8,435 nt of DNA from Thermoprotei archaeon (GTDB lineage: Archaea; Thermoproteota; Thermoprotei_A; Marsarchaeales; UBA168), in contig DSEZ01000010.1 in assembly GCA_011055275.1 (NCBI GenBank), positions 1 through 8,435 on the forward strand. Direction: 5' to 3'. Shown piece by piece: positions 1 to 5,672 of this stretch (position 1 is the first letter of the stretch; each line of letters opens with the position of its first letter). The notes under the pieces were generated by a model. It ran no database searches, was not told where the DNA came from, and worked only from the letters and a program-made list of their open reading frames with translations. The translations under genes were made by a program, and so were the position numbers.

Positions 1-139
1 TAGAGGGGAAAGTCCTGAACGTTATAGCCATGTATGAAAAGCGCCCTTCCAAGAACCCTCGCTGCGGTCTTGATCCCCTGCCCCCTCTTCCGAAGAAAGC
101 TACAGTTACTTGTCCATTCCGAGGGTCTAAGTTTACCAT
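1..139 (-). pseudogene. 2-oxoacid:ferredoxin oxidoreductase gamma subunit, N-terminal part, frameshifted, cut by window edge
   Basis: The minus strand from ATG at 139 reads MVNLDPRNGQVTVAFFGRGG. After a run of five G (C5 at 81-85 on the plus strand) the expected family sequence continues in another frame as GQGIKTAARVLGRALF, then HGYNVQDFPL to the window edge. Adding one G to the run joins the two halves into the hallmark GRGGQG motif followed by TAAR, typical of the gamma subunit of pyruvate/2-ketoisovalerate-type ferredoxin oxidoreductases, which convert 2-oxoacids, CoA and ferredoxin to acyl-CoA. A TATA-like box about 25 bases upstream supports this start as leaderless. The uncorrected frame stays open to the edge, so length gives no clue. 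A homopolymer sequencing error or a real mutation would look the same. Substrate (pyruvate or branched-chain) cannot be told from this fragment. The family call is firm; the state of the gene is uncertain. Confidence 0.72.
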
Positions 140-158
140 ATGTATTTAGCGCGTTGGC

Positions 159-168
159 GTTTAAGGCG
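159..168 (-). promoter_or_regulatory. TATA-like box for the oxidoreductase gamma gene
   Basis: On the minus strand the sequence is CGCCTTAAAC, centred about 25 bases before the ATG at 139. That spacing puts the transcription start at or next to the start codon, as for most genes in this window. It also suggests the gene has its own promoter and does not depend on readthrough from the geranylgeranyl reductase gene 50 bases upstream. Confidence 0.45.
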
Positions 169-189
169 TAAGCGTGAAAAATAAGGGAG

Positions 190-1494
190 CTAATAAGGTA
201 GGTTGGCGAAGAATGAATCTGCCCTCTTTCTCCAAGACCAGAAACCGTCAAAGCTGCTTGGATAGGCCGAGTAGATGTCCATGGCAGTCTTTACGTCAGA
301 CGCCATCTGCCTGAGCTTTAATAGGATGCTTGGCCTCTTCAATCCTCTTATCATGATTTCGACCTCCTTTCTAAGGTTTATGTTGACTTCTCCTGTGACA
401 GCAGCTTGCGTTACGGTCTTCTCGTCCATTATACCGGATGACATCCCGAAGTTTATGTCATCGTTACTTAACTTGATGAGGAAGCGTCTGAAAACGTCAA
501 GCCCTGCCTGCTTGACACCGTATTCCTTCATGTACGTGACGTTGTAGTTCCAGAGCTCGTTTATGCCTGGAAGATCAGCCTGACTTAGAGCGTTGGCCAC
601 AGCTTCAGCGGCAAACTTAGCGCTTAGCATGCCGCTACCTATGCCACCACCTGTAACTGGATTGACGGTGGCAGCAGCGTCGCCTGCTAGCACTATACCG
701 TTCCCTACCATGGTGGCAAATGGCCTCCTGGTTGGAACCGTGTCACCGCTTCCAGCCACGATCTTGCCCTCATATTTTCCCTTGATCCAGTTTTCAGTAG
801 CGATCTTGGGATTAGGGTACTTACCTATCATCGTTACCCCAAGGCCAACGTTAGAGAGGTTTCCCTCGGGAAACAGCCATATGTACCCGCCAGGGGACGT
901 GTTCTGATCAAAGATTAACCTTAGGTAGCCGTGTTCTATTGCTGGTTTCATATCTTCCATTATTATCCTGTAAGCGGCGACTGCGTCTTTCTTCTCAACT
1001 ACTTTTTCAATCCCCCACTCGTCTGGCAGGGTCCCTCTTAACCTGGTTTTGTTGCCGGACGCGTCCAAAATGACCCTCGCGGTTATCTCGTCACTTCCCT
1101 TTACACCAATGACGCGCCCATCCCTTATGATAGGGGCATCTACGTGAAAGTTTTCCATGAACTTTGCACCAGCGCTTTCCGCCTCATCCACAAGCGCTGA
1201 ACCCAACCCAACCCTGTCCACCGTGTATCCGTATCCTTGTATGCGGAAGGCTGTCTTTCCATCAGGGGAGATAAGGTCTGCGCCCAGGATCCTTTCCCGT
1301 ATAACGTTTGATGGAAGCGTGACGCCCGCTTTTTTCAGGTCTTCCTCTCCTATGGCATCTCCGCAGGCTTTGTCCCCGATCCTACTTTTAGGTTTGGCGT
1401 CGAGCAGGAGCACTTTGAAACCTTGGCTCGCTAGCTTTTTCGCAGCCACCGCTCCTGTTGTGGCCGCCCCAACCACGATAACGTCGTAATCCAA
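190..1494 (-). CDS. Geranylgeranyl reductase family FAD-dependent protein
   Basis: This 434-residue flavoprotein belongs to the geranylgeranyl reductase family, which in archaea saturates the isoprenoid chains of membrane lipids (digeranylgeranylglycerophospholipid reductase). The N-terminal Rossmann segment is DVIVVGAATTGAVAAK (residues 4-19). The family signature GDKACGDAIG is at 40-49, DASG at 144-147, the substrate-site motif YIWLFPEG at 204-211, and the second FAD motif with GDAAATVNPVTGGGIG at 271-286. Length matches the family (about 390-450). The start is TTG: an in-frame TAA lies two codons upstream and the next Met is far inside the FAD fold, so TTG is forced. One oddity is that the dinucleotide-binding motif is G-A-A-x-x-G, with Ala where the second Gly of GxGxxG is usual. 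The exact substrate (lipid or quinone side chain) is inferred from the family. It is divergent from the adenosyltransferase gene. Confidence 0.88.
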   Translation of the reverse strand: MDYDVIVVGAATTGAVAAKKLASQGFKVLLLDAKPKSRIGDKACGDAIGEEDLKKAGVTLPSNVIRERILGADLISPDGKTAFRIQGYGYTVDRVGLGSALVDEAESAGAKFMENFHVDAPIIRDGRVIGVKGSDEITARVILDASGNKTRLRGTLPDEWGIEKVVEKKDAVAAYRIIMEDMKPAIEHGYLRLIFDQNTSPGGYIWLFPEGNLSNVGLGVTMIGKYPNPKIATENWIKGKYEGKIVAGSGDTVPTRRPFATMVGNGIVLAGDAAATVNPVTGGGIGSGMLSAKFAAEAVANALSQADLPGINELWNYNVTYMKEYGVKQAGLDVFRRFLIKLSNDDINFGMSSGIMDEKTVTQAAVTGEVNINLRKEVEIMIRGLKRPSILLKLRQMASDVKTAMDIYSAYPSSFDGFWSWRKRADSFFANLPY

Positions 1495-1516
1495 CTTTTA
1501 ATAAACAAAAAAGCTG

Positions 1517-1528
1517 CCCCTTAAGTCT
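1517..1528 (-). promoter_or_regulatory. TATA-like box for the geranylgeranyl reductase gene
   Basis: The minus strand has an A-rich GACTTAAGG element centred about 28 bases before the TTG start at 1494. The spacing is compatible with a leaderless transcript beginning at or near the TTG. No Shine-Dalgarno-like sequence is visible between it and the start codon. Confidence 0.4.
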
Positions 1529-1580
1529 TTTTAGCGTTTTGCAGTTTGTTTTGCGAAAGCCTTGAACCGAGGGTAAGCCG

Positions 1581-1588
1581 TTTAAGTC
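1581..1588 (+). promoter_or_regulatory. TATA-like box for the cobalamin adenosyltransferase gene
   Basis: TTTAAGTC is centred about 25 bases upstream of ATG 1609. This decides the start: the longer reading frame from 1546 would begin upstream of this promoter element, while the protein family normally begins with the Y-T-G/R-K-G-D motif just after 1609. Confidence 0.5.
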
Positions 1589-1608
1589 ATATCAGGCCTG
1601 TAATTGGA

Positions 1609-2343
1609 ATGTATTATACAGGAAAAGGCGATAATGGTCAGACCTCGTTTGGACCGGGAAAGCTCCCCAAAGGTGAGCAAATATTTGAGTTGATCGGCGG
1701 AATCGACGAGCTTAACTCGGTTGTGGGCTTGACCTTAATACACGTTCCGCTGGAGCCCGTCCGGGAAAAATTGCTTTCAATACAGAACGATCTCTTCGTA
1801 ATGGGCGCAGATCTGTATTACGCTTTCGAGGGTGGTGAGAAGAAAGTCAGCTTCAACGAAAGTAAAGTCAGGGAACTTGAAAGCGCCATAGATGACATGG
1901 CAAAGGCCCTTCCACCTCTGGCGTCGTTCGTGATTCCTGGGGGAAGTGAGGCGGCCGCTTACCTCCACGTGGCGAGGGCGGTGTGCAGAAGGGTTGAGCG
2001 TGAAGCGGTGAGGGCATCTTCTGCGCACGGCATTAACCCCGAGATATTGCGCTATCTAAACAGGCTTTCCTCGTACTTTTTCGTTGCTGCGCTCTATTGC
2101 AATGCCAAACTAGGCGTCAAGGAAAAGTCGCCTAAGTATTCACGAAGTATGGGCATCTTCTCCATCGTATACATCGCCGTTAACTGCGTCATTAATTTCT
2201 TTGGCAAGGAAGTGGTCTTTTACTTCAACAACGACTTTTTTTACCCCTGGCAGGGCCCGATACCTTATCCTTTATTTGCAAAGCTATGGCATATGCAAAC
2301 TGCGCTGGACAAAACGGGGTGGTCAGGTGAAACCTTACCTTGA
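1609..2343 (+). CDS. pduO: PduO-type ATP:cob(I)alamin adenosyltransferase, with a suspicious C-terminal run-on
   Basis: The enzyme transfers adenosyl from ATP to cob(I)alamin, making coenzyme B12. From ATG 1609 it starts MYYTGKGDNGQTS, the family's ATP-binding N-terminus. IGGIDELNSVVGL at residues 29-41, RAVCRRVERE at 123-132 and LNRLSSYFFVA at 150-160 are the other signatures, with the Arg and Glu that contact ATP. The family normally ends about residue 175-190, here near KLGVKEK (residue 173). The frame as written runs on about 70 residues to 2343, but that tail is antisense to the MIP18 gene and has no family resemblance. One extra A in the A4 run at 2123-2126 would give KEKVA and a stop at 2133-2135, leaving a tidy convergent end four bases from the MIP18 stop. 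The family call is sure; the end as written is probably wrong or the gene is mutated. Confidence 0.88.
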   Translation: MYYTGKGDNGQTSFGPGKLPKGEQIFELIGGIDELNSVVGLTLIHVPLEPVREKLLSIQNDLFVMGADLYYAFEGGEKKVSFNESKVRELESAIDDMAKALPPLASFVIPGGSEAAAYLHVARAVCRRVEREAVRASSAHGINPEILRYLNRLSSYFFVAALYCNAKLGVKEKSPKYSRSMGIFSIVYIAVNCVINFFGKEVVFYFNNDFFYPWQGPIPYPLFAKLWHMQTALDKTGWSGETLP

Positions 2344-2461
2344 CGTCGTTATCGCTACTTATGTCTACCTCGTCCACCAGGTTCATTTCAACGATCCCGA
2401 CTTGGACCTCGGGATCCACAACGTCTTCGATGCTCTTAAGGACATCTTCCTCTGTTATCAA
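2140..2461 (-). pseudogene. MIP18/DUF59 family iron-sulfur cluster assembly protein, broken by a one-base frameshift
   Basis: The first part, from TTG 2461, reads MITEEDVLKSIEDVVDPEVQ, then VRFHLTTPFCPAQFAYAIA. This is the MIP18/PaaD/SufT-type domain with its conserved TxPxCP motif, implicated in Fe-S cluster assembly or transfer. As written it stops at 2225 after 78 residues. If one A of the A7 run (T7 at 2236-2242 on the plus strand) is dropped, the frame continues GKKVVVEVKDHFLAKEINDA to a stop at 2140-2142, giving about 106 residues and the expected family C-terminus. The TTG start is forced, because an in-frame TAA lies at 2471-2473. It converges on the adenosyltransferase. Possible explanations are a homopolymer error, a real mutation, or slippage at A7 that restores the frame. 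The two halves are clearly one gene. Confidence 0.78.
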
Positions 2462-2535
2462 CTCTACATTTTAACTGCAGACCTCAGAAGAAAAAATTTT
2501 GGATTGTTGTTGTACAGGTGGCGAACCCGATTGCT

Positions 2536-2712
2536 TCATGATCTGTCTACCGTAGAAGGCGCAGCGATCTTTCTCCTATTAAGTGATCTACCAGCTCTAA
2601 CGGAAGCGTTTTTCCGGTTCATTGACACGGCTGCTTTAACATGCGATATATGAGAGAAGTACTCCAGCGTGCTATCCGCGGAGGCGCGATCATCCCCGGC
2701 TGCTTTATCCAC
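2536..2712 (-). CDS. Hypothetical basic small protein, possibly a fragment of a frameshifted gene
   Basis: This 58-codon frame starts with GTG and is rich in Arg, Lys and His (for example MNRKNASVRAGRSLNRRK). It overlaps the next small frame by ATGA at 2536-2539 and lies upstream of the MIP18 gene on the same strand, so the two could share a transcript. I do not recognise it. No TATA-like element sits at leaderless spacing before the GTG. The nearest good one, at 2800-2809, would start transcription about 65 bases upstream of it, so a start further upstream in another frame, disrupted by an indel, is equally likely. Confidence 0.25.
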   Translation of the reverse strand: MDKAAGDDRASADSTLEYFSHISHVKAAVSMNRKNASVRAGRSLNRRKIAAPSTVDRS

Positions 2713-2799
2713 GTTTCAGGGGTATGGCCCCATCTAGGCGACAAGCCTGCACGTTTCCAGTTGGGAGTCTATCGCATTTTTCTAAAGGGTCCGTCTATC

Positions 2800-2809
2800 T
2801 TATTAAGCG
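2800..2809 (-). promoter_or_regulatory. TATA-like box (CGCTTAATAA) upstream of the broken small gene
   Basis: This is one of the better TATA matches in the window. An ATG on the minus strand at 2777 lies 27 bases downstream, exactly where leaderless genes here begin, yet the reading is ATG CGA TAG. The core CTTAATAAG is self-complementary, so orientation is not certain. Confidence 0.4.
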
Positions 2810-2900
2810 AACTTCCGCCCCTTGCCTCTCCACGGCATTAAGTCATTCGTGGTATACCAGCAAGTGGGATAAAGCTGAAATAGCCACGCAGGGCTTGCTT

Positions 2901-3029
2901 ATGGCCATCATAATACCAACGTATCCGGGGGCTAGTTACGTGCTTTATGCGAAGATTGTTGTGACCATTGGCTTGTTGGTTGGACTTGTTTACGTCGTCA
3001 AAAAGATAAGGTCAGTGCCAAAGGCTTGA
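2901..3029 (+). CDS. Small putative membrane peptide (42 residues), unknown function
   Basis: ATG 2901 opens a 42-residue frame beginning MAIIIPTYPGASY, followed by the hydrophobic segment IVVTIGLLVGLVYVV (about residues 19-33) and a basic tail KKIRSVPKA. That is a single transmembrane helix with a positively charged end, suggesting the C-terminus is cytoplasmic. A weak TATA-like GATAAAG lies about 28 bases upstream. The frame is open further 5', back to 2724, but the upstream part looks unlike coding sequence, so I chose the internal ATG. No family is recognised. It ends 105 bases before the agmatinase gene, which has its own promoter-like box. Confidence 0.45.
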   Translation: MAIIIPTYPGASYVLYAKIVVTIGLLVGLVYVVKKIRSVPKA

Positions 3030-3102
3030 AGGGTCCCAATTTAGCTGTCGTTAGACGATAAATGCGAGTTCCTCCCGTTTTTGAGAGCTTTTACCAAGCT
3101 TA

Positions 3103-3112
3103 AGGTTAAAAT
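3103..3112 (+). promoter_or_regulatory. TATA-like box for the agmatinase gene
   Basis: AGGTTAAAAT is centred 27 bases upstream of ATG 3135, fitting a leaderless transcript. No ribosome-binding sequence is seen before the ATG. Confidence 0.5.
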
Positions 3113-3134
3113 GCGTCCTGCGCGAATATGAATT

Positions 3135-4067
3135 ATGGATGATGAGTTAAGCATGTACCTGTCTAGGGTTGGTCTTACGTTTCCTGGCCTCGAAACGACC
3201 ATCGATTCCTCTGATTACGTTTTCTTCGGCGTTCCGTTTGACTCCAGCTCTTCGGCGTTTCCGGGTTCTCGCTACGGCCCTAAGGCGATAAGGGATGTGA
3301 TACAGGGAATGGAGCTGTGGTCTGAGTACTTCGGCGTGGACCTTGAGGAAATGCGCGTTTACGATGCTGGAGACTTGGCTGTTAGCCATGGCGACGCGGT
3401 GGCAACCGCGAACATGCTTAAGCGTGCCGTCCAGAAGATTACCTCGCTCGGCAAGATCCCAATAATGATAGGAGGAGAGCACACGTTCACGCCCTTTGCG
3501 GCCCTAGCGGCTGGAGCTGACTCTCTTATAGTGCTCGACGCGCACGCTGATTGCAGAAAGGACTACCTCGGAAATCCCCTATCTCACGCGTGCGCCACGA
3601 GAATATGGGTGGATTCTGGAGGTAAGCGCACCTTTCAGATAGGAATTAGGGCTACTTCTAGAGAAGAGCGCGATTACTGTAAAGAAAAAGGGATAATCCA
3701 GTTCTCTCCCTTTCAGCTTCAATCCGATTCCTTTATGAAATCGTTGACCGACTTTGTGAGGAAGTCGCGTTCTCTTTACCTCTCAATTGATATGGATGCC
3801 TTTGATCCGAGCTACGCTCCGGGAGTTGGTACTCCTGAACCCTTTGGTATCTCTCCTATTGATGTGCTGAGGATCTTTGAAGCTATATCGGGCGCAAATC
3901 TGGTTGGTTTTGACGTAATGGAGCTTTGTCCACTCCGTGATCCCTCATATTCTAGCTCGGCCCTGGCAGCCAAGCTGGTCATGGAACTTTACGCGTCCAA
4001 GAAGGCGCGTTTGACCCGGTCGGGAGGGGGAGTTCGATCGCATCGCGCACTAAGCCACTGGCAGTAA
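3135..4067 (+). CDS. speB: Agmatinase / aminopropylagmatine ureohydrolase (arginase superfamily)
   Basis: This 310-residue ureohydrolase hydrolyses the guanidino group of agmatine, or of N1-aminopropylagmatine in some archaea, releasing urea and giving putrescine or spermidine. The binuclear manganese site is complete: GGEH (His116), DAHAD (Asp135, His137, Asp139) and SIDMDAFDP (Asp219, Asp221). SH at 150-151 and APGVGTPEPFG at 228-238 are further superfamily motifs. Length is typical, with about 20 basic residues (ARLTRSGGGVRSHRALSHWQ) beyond the usual end. The second motif is followed by C-R-K-D-Y where many agmatinases have other residues, so the precise substrate is open. Arginase or formiminoglutamase is less likely but not excluded. 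It converges on rpo12. Deoxyhypusine synthase further right uses spermidine, the end product of this pathway. Confidence 0.85.
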   Translation: MDDELSMYLSRVGLTFPGLETTIDSSDYVFFGVPFDSSSSAFPGSRYGPKAIRDVIQGMELWSEYFGVDLEEMRVYDAGDLAVSHGDAVATANMLKRAVQKITSLGKIPIMIGGEHTFTPFAALAAGADSLIVLDAHADCRKDYLGNPLSHACATRIWVDSGGKRTFQIGIRATSREERDYCKEKGIIQFSPFQLQSDSFMKSLTDFVRKSRSLYLSIDMDAFDPSYAPGVGTPEPFGISPIDVLRIFEAISGANLVGFDVMELCPLRDPSYSSSALAAKLVMELYASKKARLTRSGGGVRSHRALSHWQ

Positions 4068-4088
4068 TAACACAGTGATTGCTTTTTG

Positions 4089-4262
4089 TCACGCAACGTG
4101 CGTTATCCTCGACGCCCTGTTGGTCAGTTTAATAAAAACCCGTCCGCCGCAACGCGGGCATTTGAACTTAGATATGAGAAGTCCTGATGCCTTCCAATCC
4201 TCGTCCGTCAAGATGTAGCCGCACTTTATGCACTGATAAACTGGGTATTGAGACTCTGACAT
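4089..4262 (-). CDS. rpoP: DNA-directed RNA polymerase subunit P (Rpo12)
   Basis: This short gene of 57 residues begins MSESQYPVYQCIKCGYILTD and carries a second zinc-binding pair in KFKCPRCGGRVF. The tail IKLTNRASRITHVA matches the usual basic, beta-rich C-terminus of Rpo12/RPABC4. The CxxC-x(20)-CxxC ribbon binds one zinc and the subunit joins the Rpo3/Rpo10 platform of archaeal RNA polymerase. Archaeal homologues are about 45-60 residues, so the gene looks complete. It is convergent with the agmatinase gene (21-base gap) and divergent from aIF1, with a TATA-like CCTTAATAAGG about 23 bases before the ATG. Confidence 0.85.
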   Translation of the reverse strand: MSESQYPVYQCIKCGYILTDEDWKASGLLISKFKCPRCGGRVFIKLTNRASRITHVA

Positions 4263-4279
4263 AGGATAAATCAGAAACC

Positions 4280-4289
4280 CTTATTAAGG
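4280..4289. promoter_or_regulatory. Near-palindromic TATA box between rpo12 and aIF1
   Basis: CTTATTAAGG reads almost the same on both strands (CCTTAATAAG). It is centred about 27 bases before the TTG start of aIF1 on the plus strand and about 23 bases before the ATG of rpo12 on the minus strand. No second clear box is visible for either gene in the 49-base spacer, so one element may serve both directions. Confidence 0.45.
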
Positions 4290-4311
4290 CTTTCATGTAA
4301 GTATACTGGGC

Positions 4312-4632
4312 TTGAACAGCAATATGGACGAGGGTTCTAAGATAATAGGTGCCTCCGACGAAATAGGAATCTGGGAAGACCTTCTTAAGGAACAACAAAA
4401 AATCGAAGTACGCGTTGAGAAGAGCAAGTACAAAAAAGAAATCACGGTTGTCAGCGGGTTTACCGACCCCGCTGAAGCGAAGCGGATTGCTAGTCTTCTC
4501 AAGACTAAACTGGCATGCGGCGGTACTTATAAGAACGATGAGATTGCTCTCCAGGGTAATCACGCGAACAGGGTTAAGGAAATACTTGTTGCTGAGGGAT
4601 ATCAGGAATCGAACATTGTTGTAACGCCTTAA
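4312..4632 (+). CDS. Translation initiation factor aIF1 (SUI1 family)
   Basis: This protein of up to 106 residues has the SUI1 fold: KYKKEITVVSGFTDPAEAKR, then LLKTKLACGGTYKNDEIALQ, and GNHANRVKEILVAEGY. The ACGGT turn and the LQGNH segment are the family's ribosome-contacting signatures. aIF1 binds the small subunit and monitors start-codon selection. Length matches archaeal aIF1 (about 100). Two starts are possible: TTG 4312, at leaderless spacing from the TATA-like box, and ATG 4324, four codons later; I prefer TTG on promoter spacing. It is paired with rpo12 divergently and with TFB convergently, a cluster of core gene-expression factors. Start-site relaxation by this factor is of interest given the TTG starts nearby, but nothing in its sequence shows that. 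Confidence 0.9.
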   Translation: MNSNMDEGSKIIGASDEIGIWEDLLKEQQKIEVRVEKSKYKKEITVVSGFTDPAEAKRIASLLKTKLACGGTYKNDEIALQGNHANRVKEILVAEGYQESNIVVTP

Positions 4633-4662
4633 AAATTATATTTAAAAATTTTTTGTTAGCAG
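4629..4662. terminator. AT-rich bidirectional terminator between aIF1 and TFB
   Basis: The spacer between two convergent genes is almost pure A/T. It gives a T6 run (4649-4654) for plus-strand transcripts and T5 runs on the minus strand. Archaeal RNA polymerase terminates at such oligo-T tracts without needing a hairpin, so this short element probably ends both transcripts. Confidence 0.55.
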
Positions 4663-4666
4663 ATAA

Positions 4667-5644
4667 TCACTGCGTTTTATCTTCCCCTTCCTCTTCATCG
4701 CCTAGGCCGGTTATATTGAGTCTAGAAAGCATTTCCTTGTACCTGTTCCTGACGGTTACTTCCGTTACCTGAGCGGCCATGGCTATCTCCTTCTGCGTGC
4801 GGCGGGTCTTAGTTAAGAGGCTCGCAATGTAGATTCCCGCTGCGGCCAAGCCTGCTGGGTCCTTGCCCGCTGTTATTCCGCTCTCCTGAGCCTTCTTTAT
4901 AACCTCGGCCGCTTTCTTTTGCGTCTCCGCACTTAGATGCAGGGGACTGGCTATTTTGGCCACGTAATCAACTGCATCTGGGACCGGGACGCTAACGCTG
5001 TTCTCCCTTAAGAGCAGCCTGTAGCAACGCGCTACATCTTTCCTGCTGGCCTGCGTATAGCTGCTTATCTCGTCAAGGGAAACCGGGTTGCGAAGCTTCC
5101 TGCATGCGGCGTAGATCGCTGCCGCTATTACCGACTCTATACTCCTTCCCCTTACCATTCCACTGGTAGCTGCCCTGTTATAGATGACGGCTGCCTCATT
5201 TCTTATTGAAGTTGGAAGCCCAAGCTGAGAGACGATTCTGTCAAGCTCATTGAGTGCCTGTATTAGGTTTCTGTCATGACTACCCTGAAGCCTTGAACGT
5301 ACCTGCCACTTTCTTATCCTCTGAAGCTCGATTCTTTTCTTGACTCCCATTTTCCCTCCGAGGTTATATATGTCCTTGGTATCAATGGTAGTTGATAGCT
5401 GCGCTGCTCCTATGCCGGGAATAGTGGGTTCACCAACTCTGCTTCTCTGATCCCTCTCTTCTTTTGTGAACGCCCTCCACTCTTGACCGCTGTCCATCGC
5501 CTTATCGCTTATGACGGTTCCACAGTCGGCGCATATGGTTTCTCCTCTCTCAGGATCAAATATTATGTTTGTGCTACCGCATACGGGGCAAACCGCGTTT
5601 TTTACCTTAATCTTAGATCCTAGTTCCTCATCGCGATCTTCCAT
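4667..5644 (-). CDS. tfb: Transcription initiation factor B (TFB)
   Basis: From ATG 5644 this is a 325-residue TFB. It has the N-terminal zinc ribbon CPVC...CADC (Cys19, 22, 38, 41), the B-reader/linker EWRAFTKEERDQRSRVGEP, then two cyclin repeats (about 120-215 and 220-310). The helix-turn-helix RTQKEIAMAAQVTEVTVRNR near 282-301 recognises the BRE next to the TATA box. It recruits RNA polymerase to TBP-bound promoters and is full length. The frame is open to TTG 5656, but a TATATAAA box lies about 24 bases upstream of ATG 5644, matching the leaderless spacing of other genes. It is followed by an acidic tail (GDEEEGEDKTQ). The spacer upstream, shared with a glycosyltransferase, carries a direct repeat that could serve regulation. 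Confidence 0.95.
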   Translation of the reverse strand: MEDRDEELGSKIKVKNAVCPVCGSTNIIFDPERGETICADCGTVISDKAMDSGQEWRAFTKEERDQRSRVGEPTIPGIGAAQLSTTIDTKDIYNLGGKMGVKKRIELQRIRKWQVRSRLQGSHDRNLIQALNELDRIVSQLGLPTSIRNEAAVIYNRAATSGMVRGRSIESVIAAAIYAACRKLRNPVSLDEISSYTQASRKDVARCYRLLLRENSVSVPVPDAVDYVAKIASPLHLSAETQKKAAEVIKKAQESGITAGKDPAGLAAAGIYIASLLTKTRRTQKEIAMAAQVTEVTVRNRYKEMLSRLNITGLGDEEEGEDKTQ

Positions 5645-5663
5645 TGAGAACACCAACTAAAGA

Positions 5664-5672
5664 TTTATATAC
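5664..5672 (-). promoter_or_regulatory. TATA box of the tfb gene
   Basis: The minus strand reads GTATATAAA, the strongest TATA match in the window, centred about 24 bases before ATG 5644. It favours that start over TTG 5656 or GTG 5653, which would lie only 12-15 bases from the box. Confidence 0.65.

Larger units (their letters stand above)
2464..2900. other. Stretch without an intact recognisable gene; fragments of a basic minus-strand reading frame
   Basis: No known family, tRNA or rRNA is visible. On the minus strand a GTG-started frame (2712 to 2536, 58 codons) contains SADSTLEYFSHISHVKAAVS and SVRAGRSLNRRK. Its stop overlaps the ATG of a 22-codon frame ending at 2471, just before the MIP18 start. 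Adding one A in the AAA at 2570-2572 would join them as SLNRRKDRCAFYGRQIMKQS. A good TATA box lies upstream at 2800-2809, with an ATG at 2777 at ideal spacing, but that ATG is followed after one codon by a stop. On the plus strand 2641-2841 is open for 66 codons but has no promoter-like sequence. I favour a broken small basic gene on the minus strand; either strand, or a noncoding RNA, remains possible. Confidence 0.35.

Noticed and set aside
1..20. GGGGAAAGTCC at the left edge, resembling the conserved GAGGAAAGTCC of RNase P RNA
   Set aside because: The reverse strand of the same bases encodes the conserved oxidoreductase gamma segment ending QDFPL, and no other RNase P core element is visible.
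2236..2242. Programmed ribosomal frameshift at A7 in the MIP18 gene as a firm call
   Set aside because: The needed shift is to skip one A, there is no obvious stimulatory structure, and similar homopolymer breaks occur nearby, so error or mutation is more likely; kept only as an alternative.
2137..2343. C-terminal tail of the adenosyltransferase as a new fused domain
   Set aside because: The tail mirrors conserved coding sequence on the other strand and lacks any domain features, so an indel that removed the stop is the simpler reading.
2201..2653. 150-codon plus-strand open frame
   Set aside because: It is antisense to the MIP18 domain and the basic minus-strand fragments, has no recognisable motif and no promoter at the right spacing.
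4168..4563. 131-codon minus-strand open frame over rpo12 and aIF1
   Set aside because: It lies antisense to the SUI1 domain and in a different frame from the zinc-ribbon motifs of Rpo12; it is a shadow.
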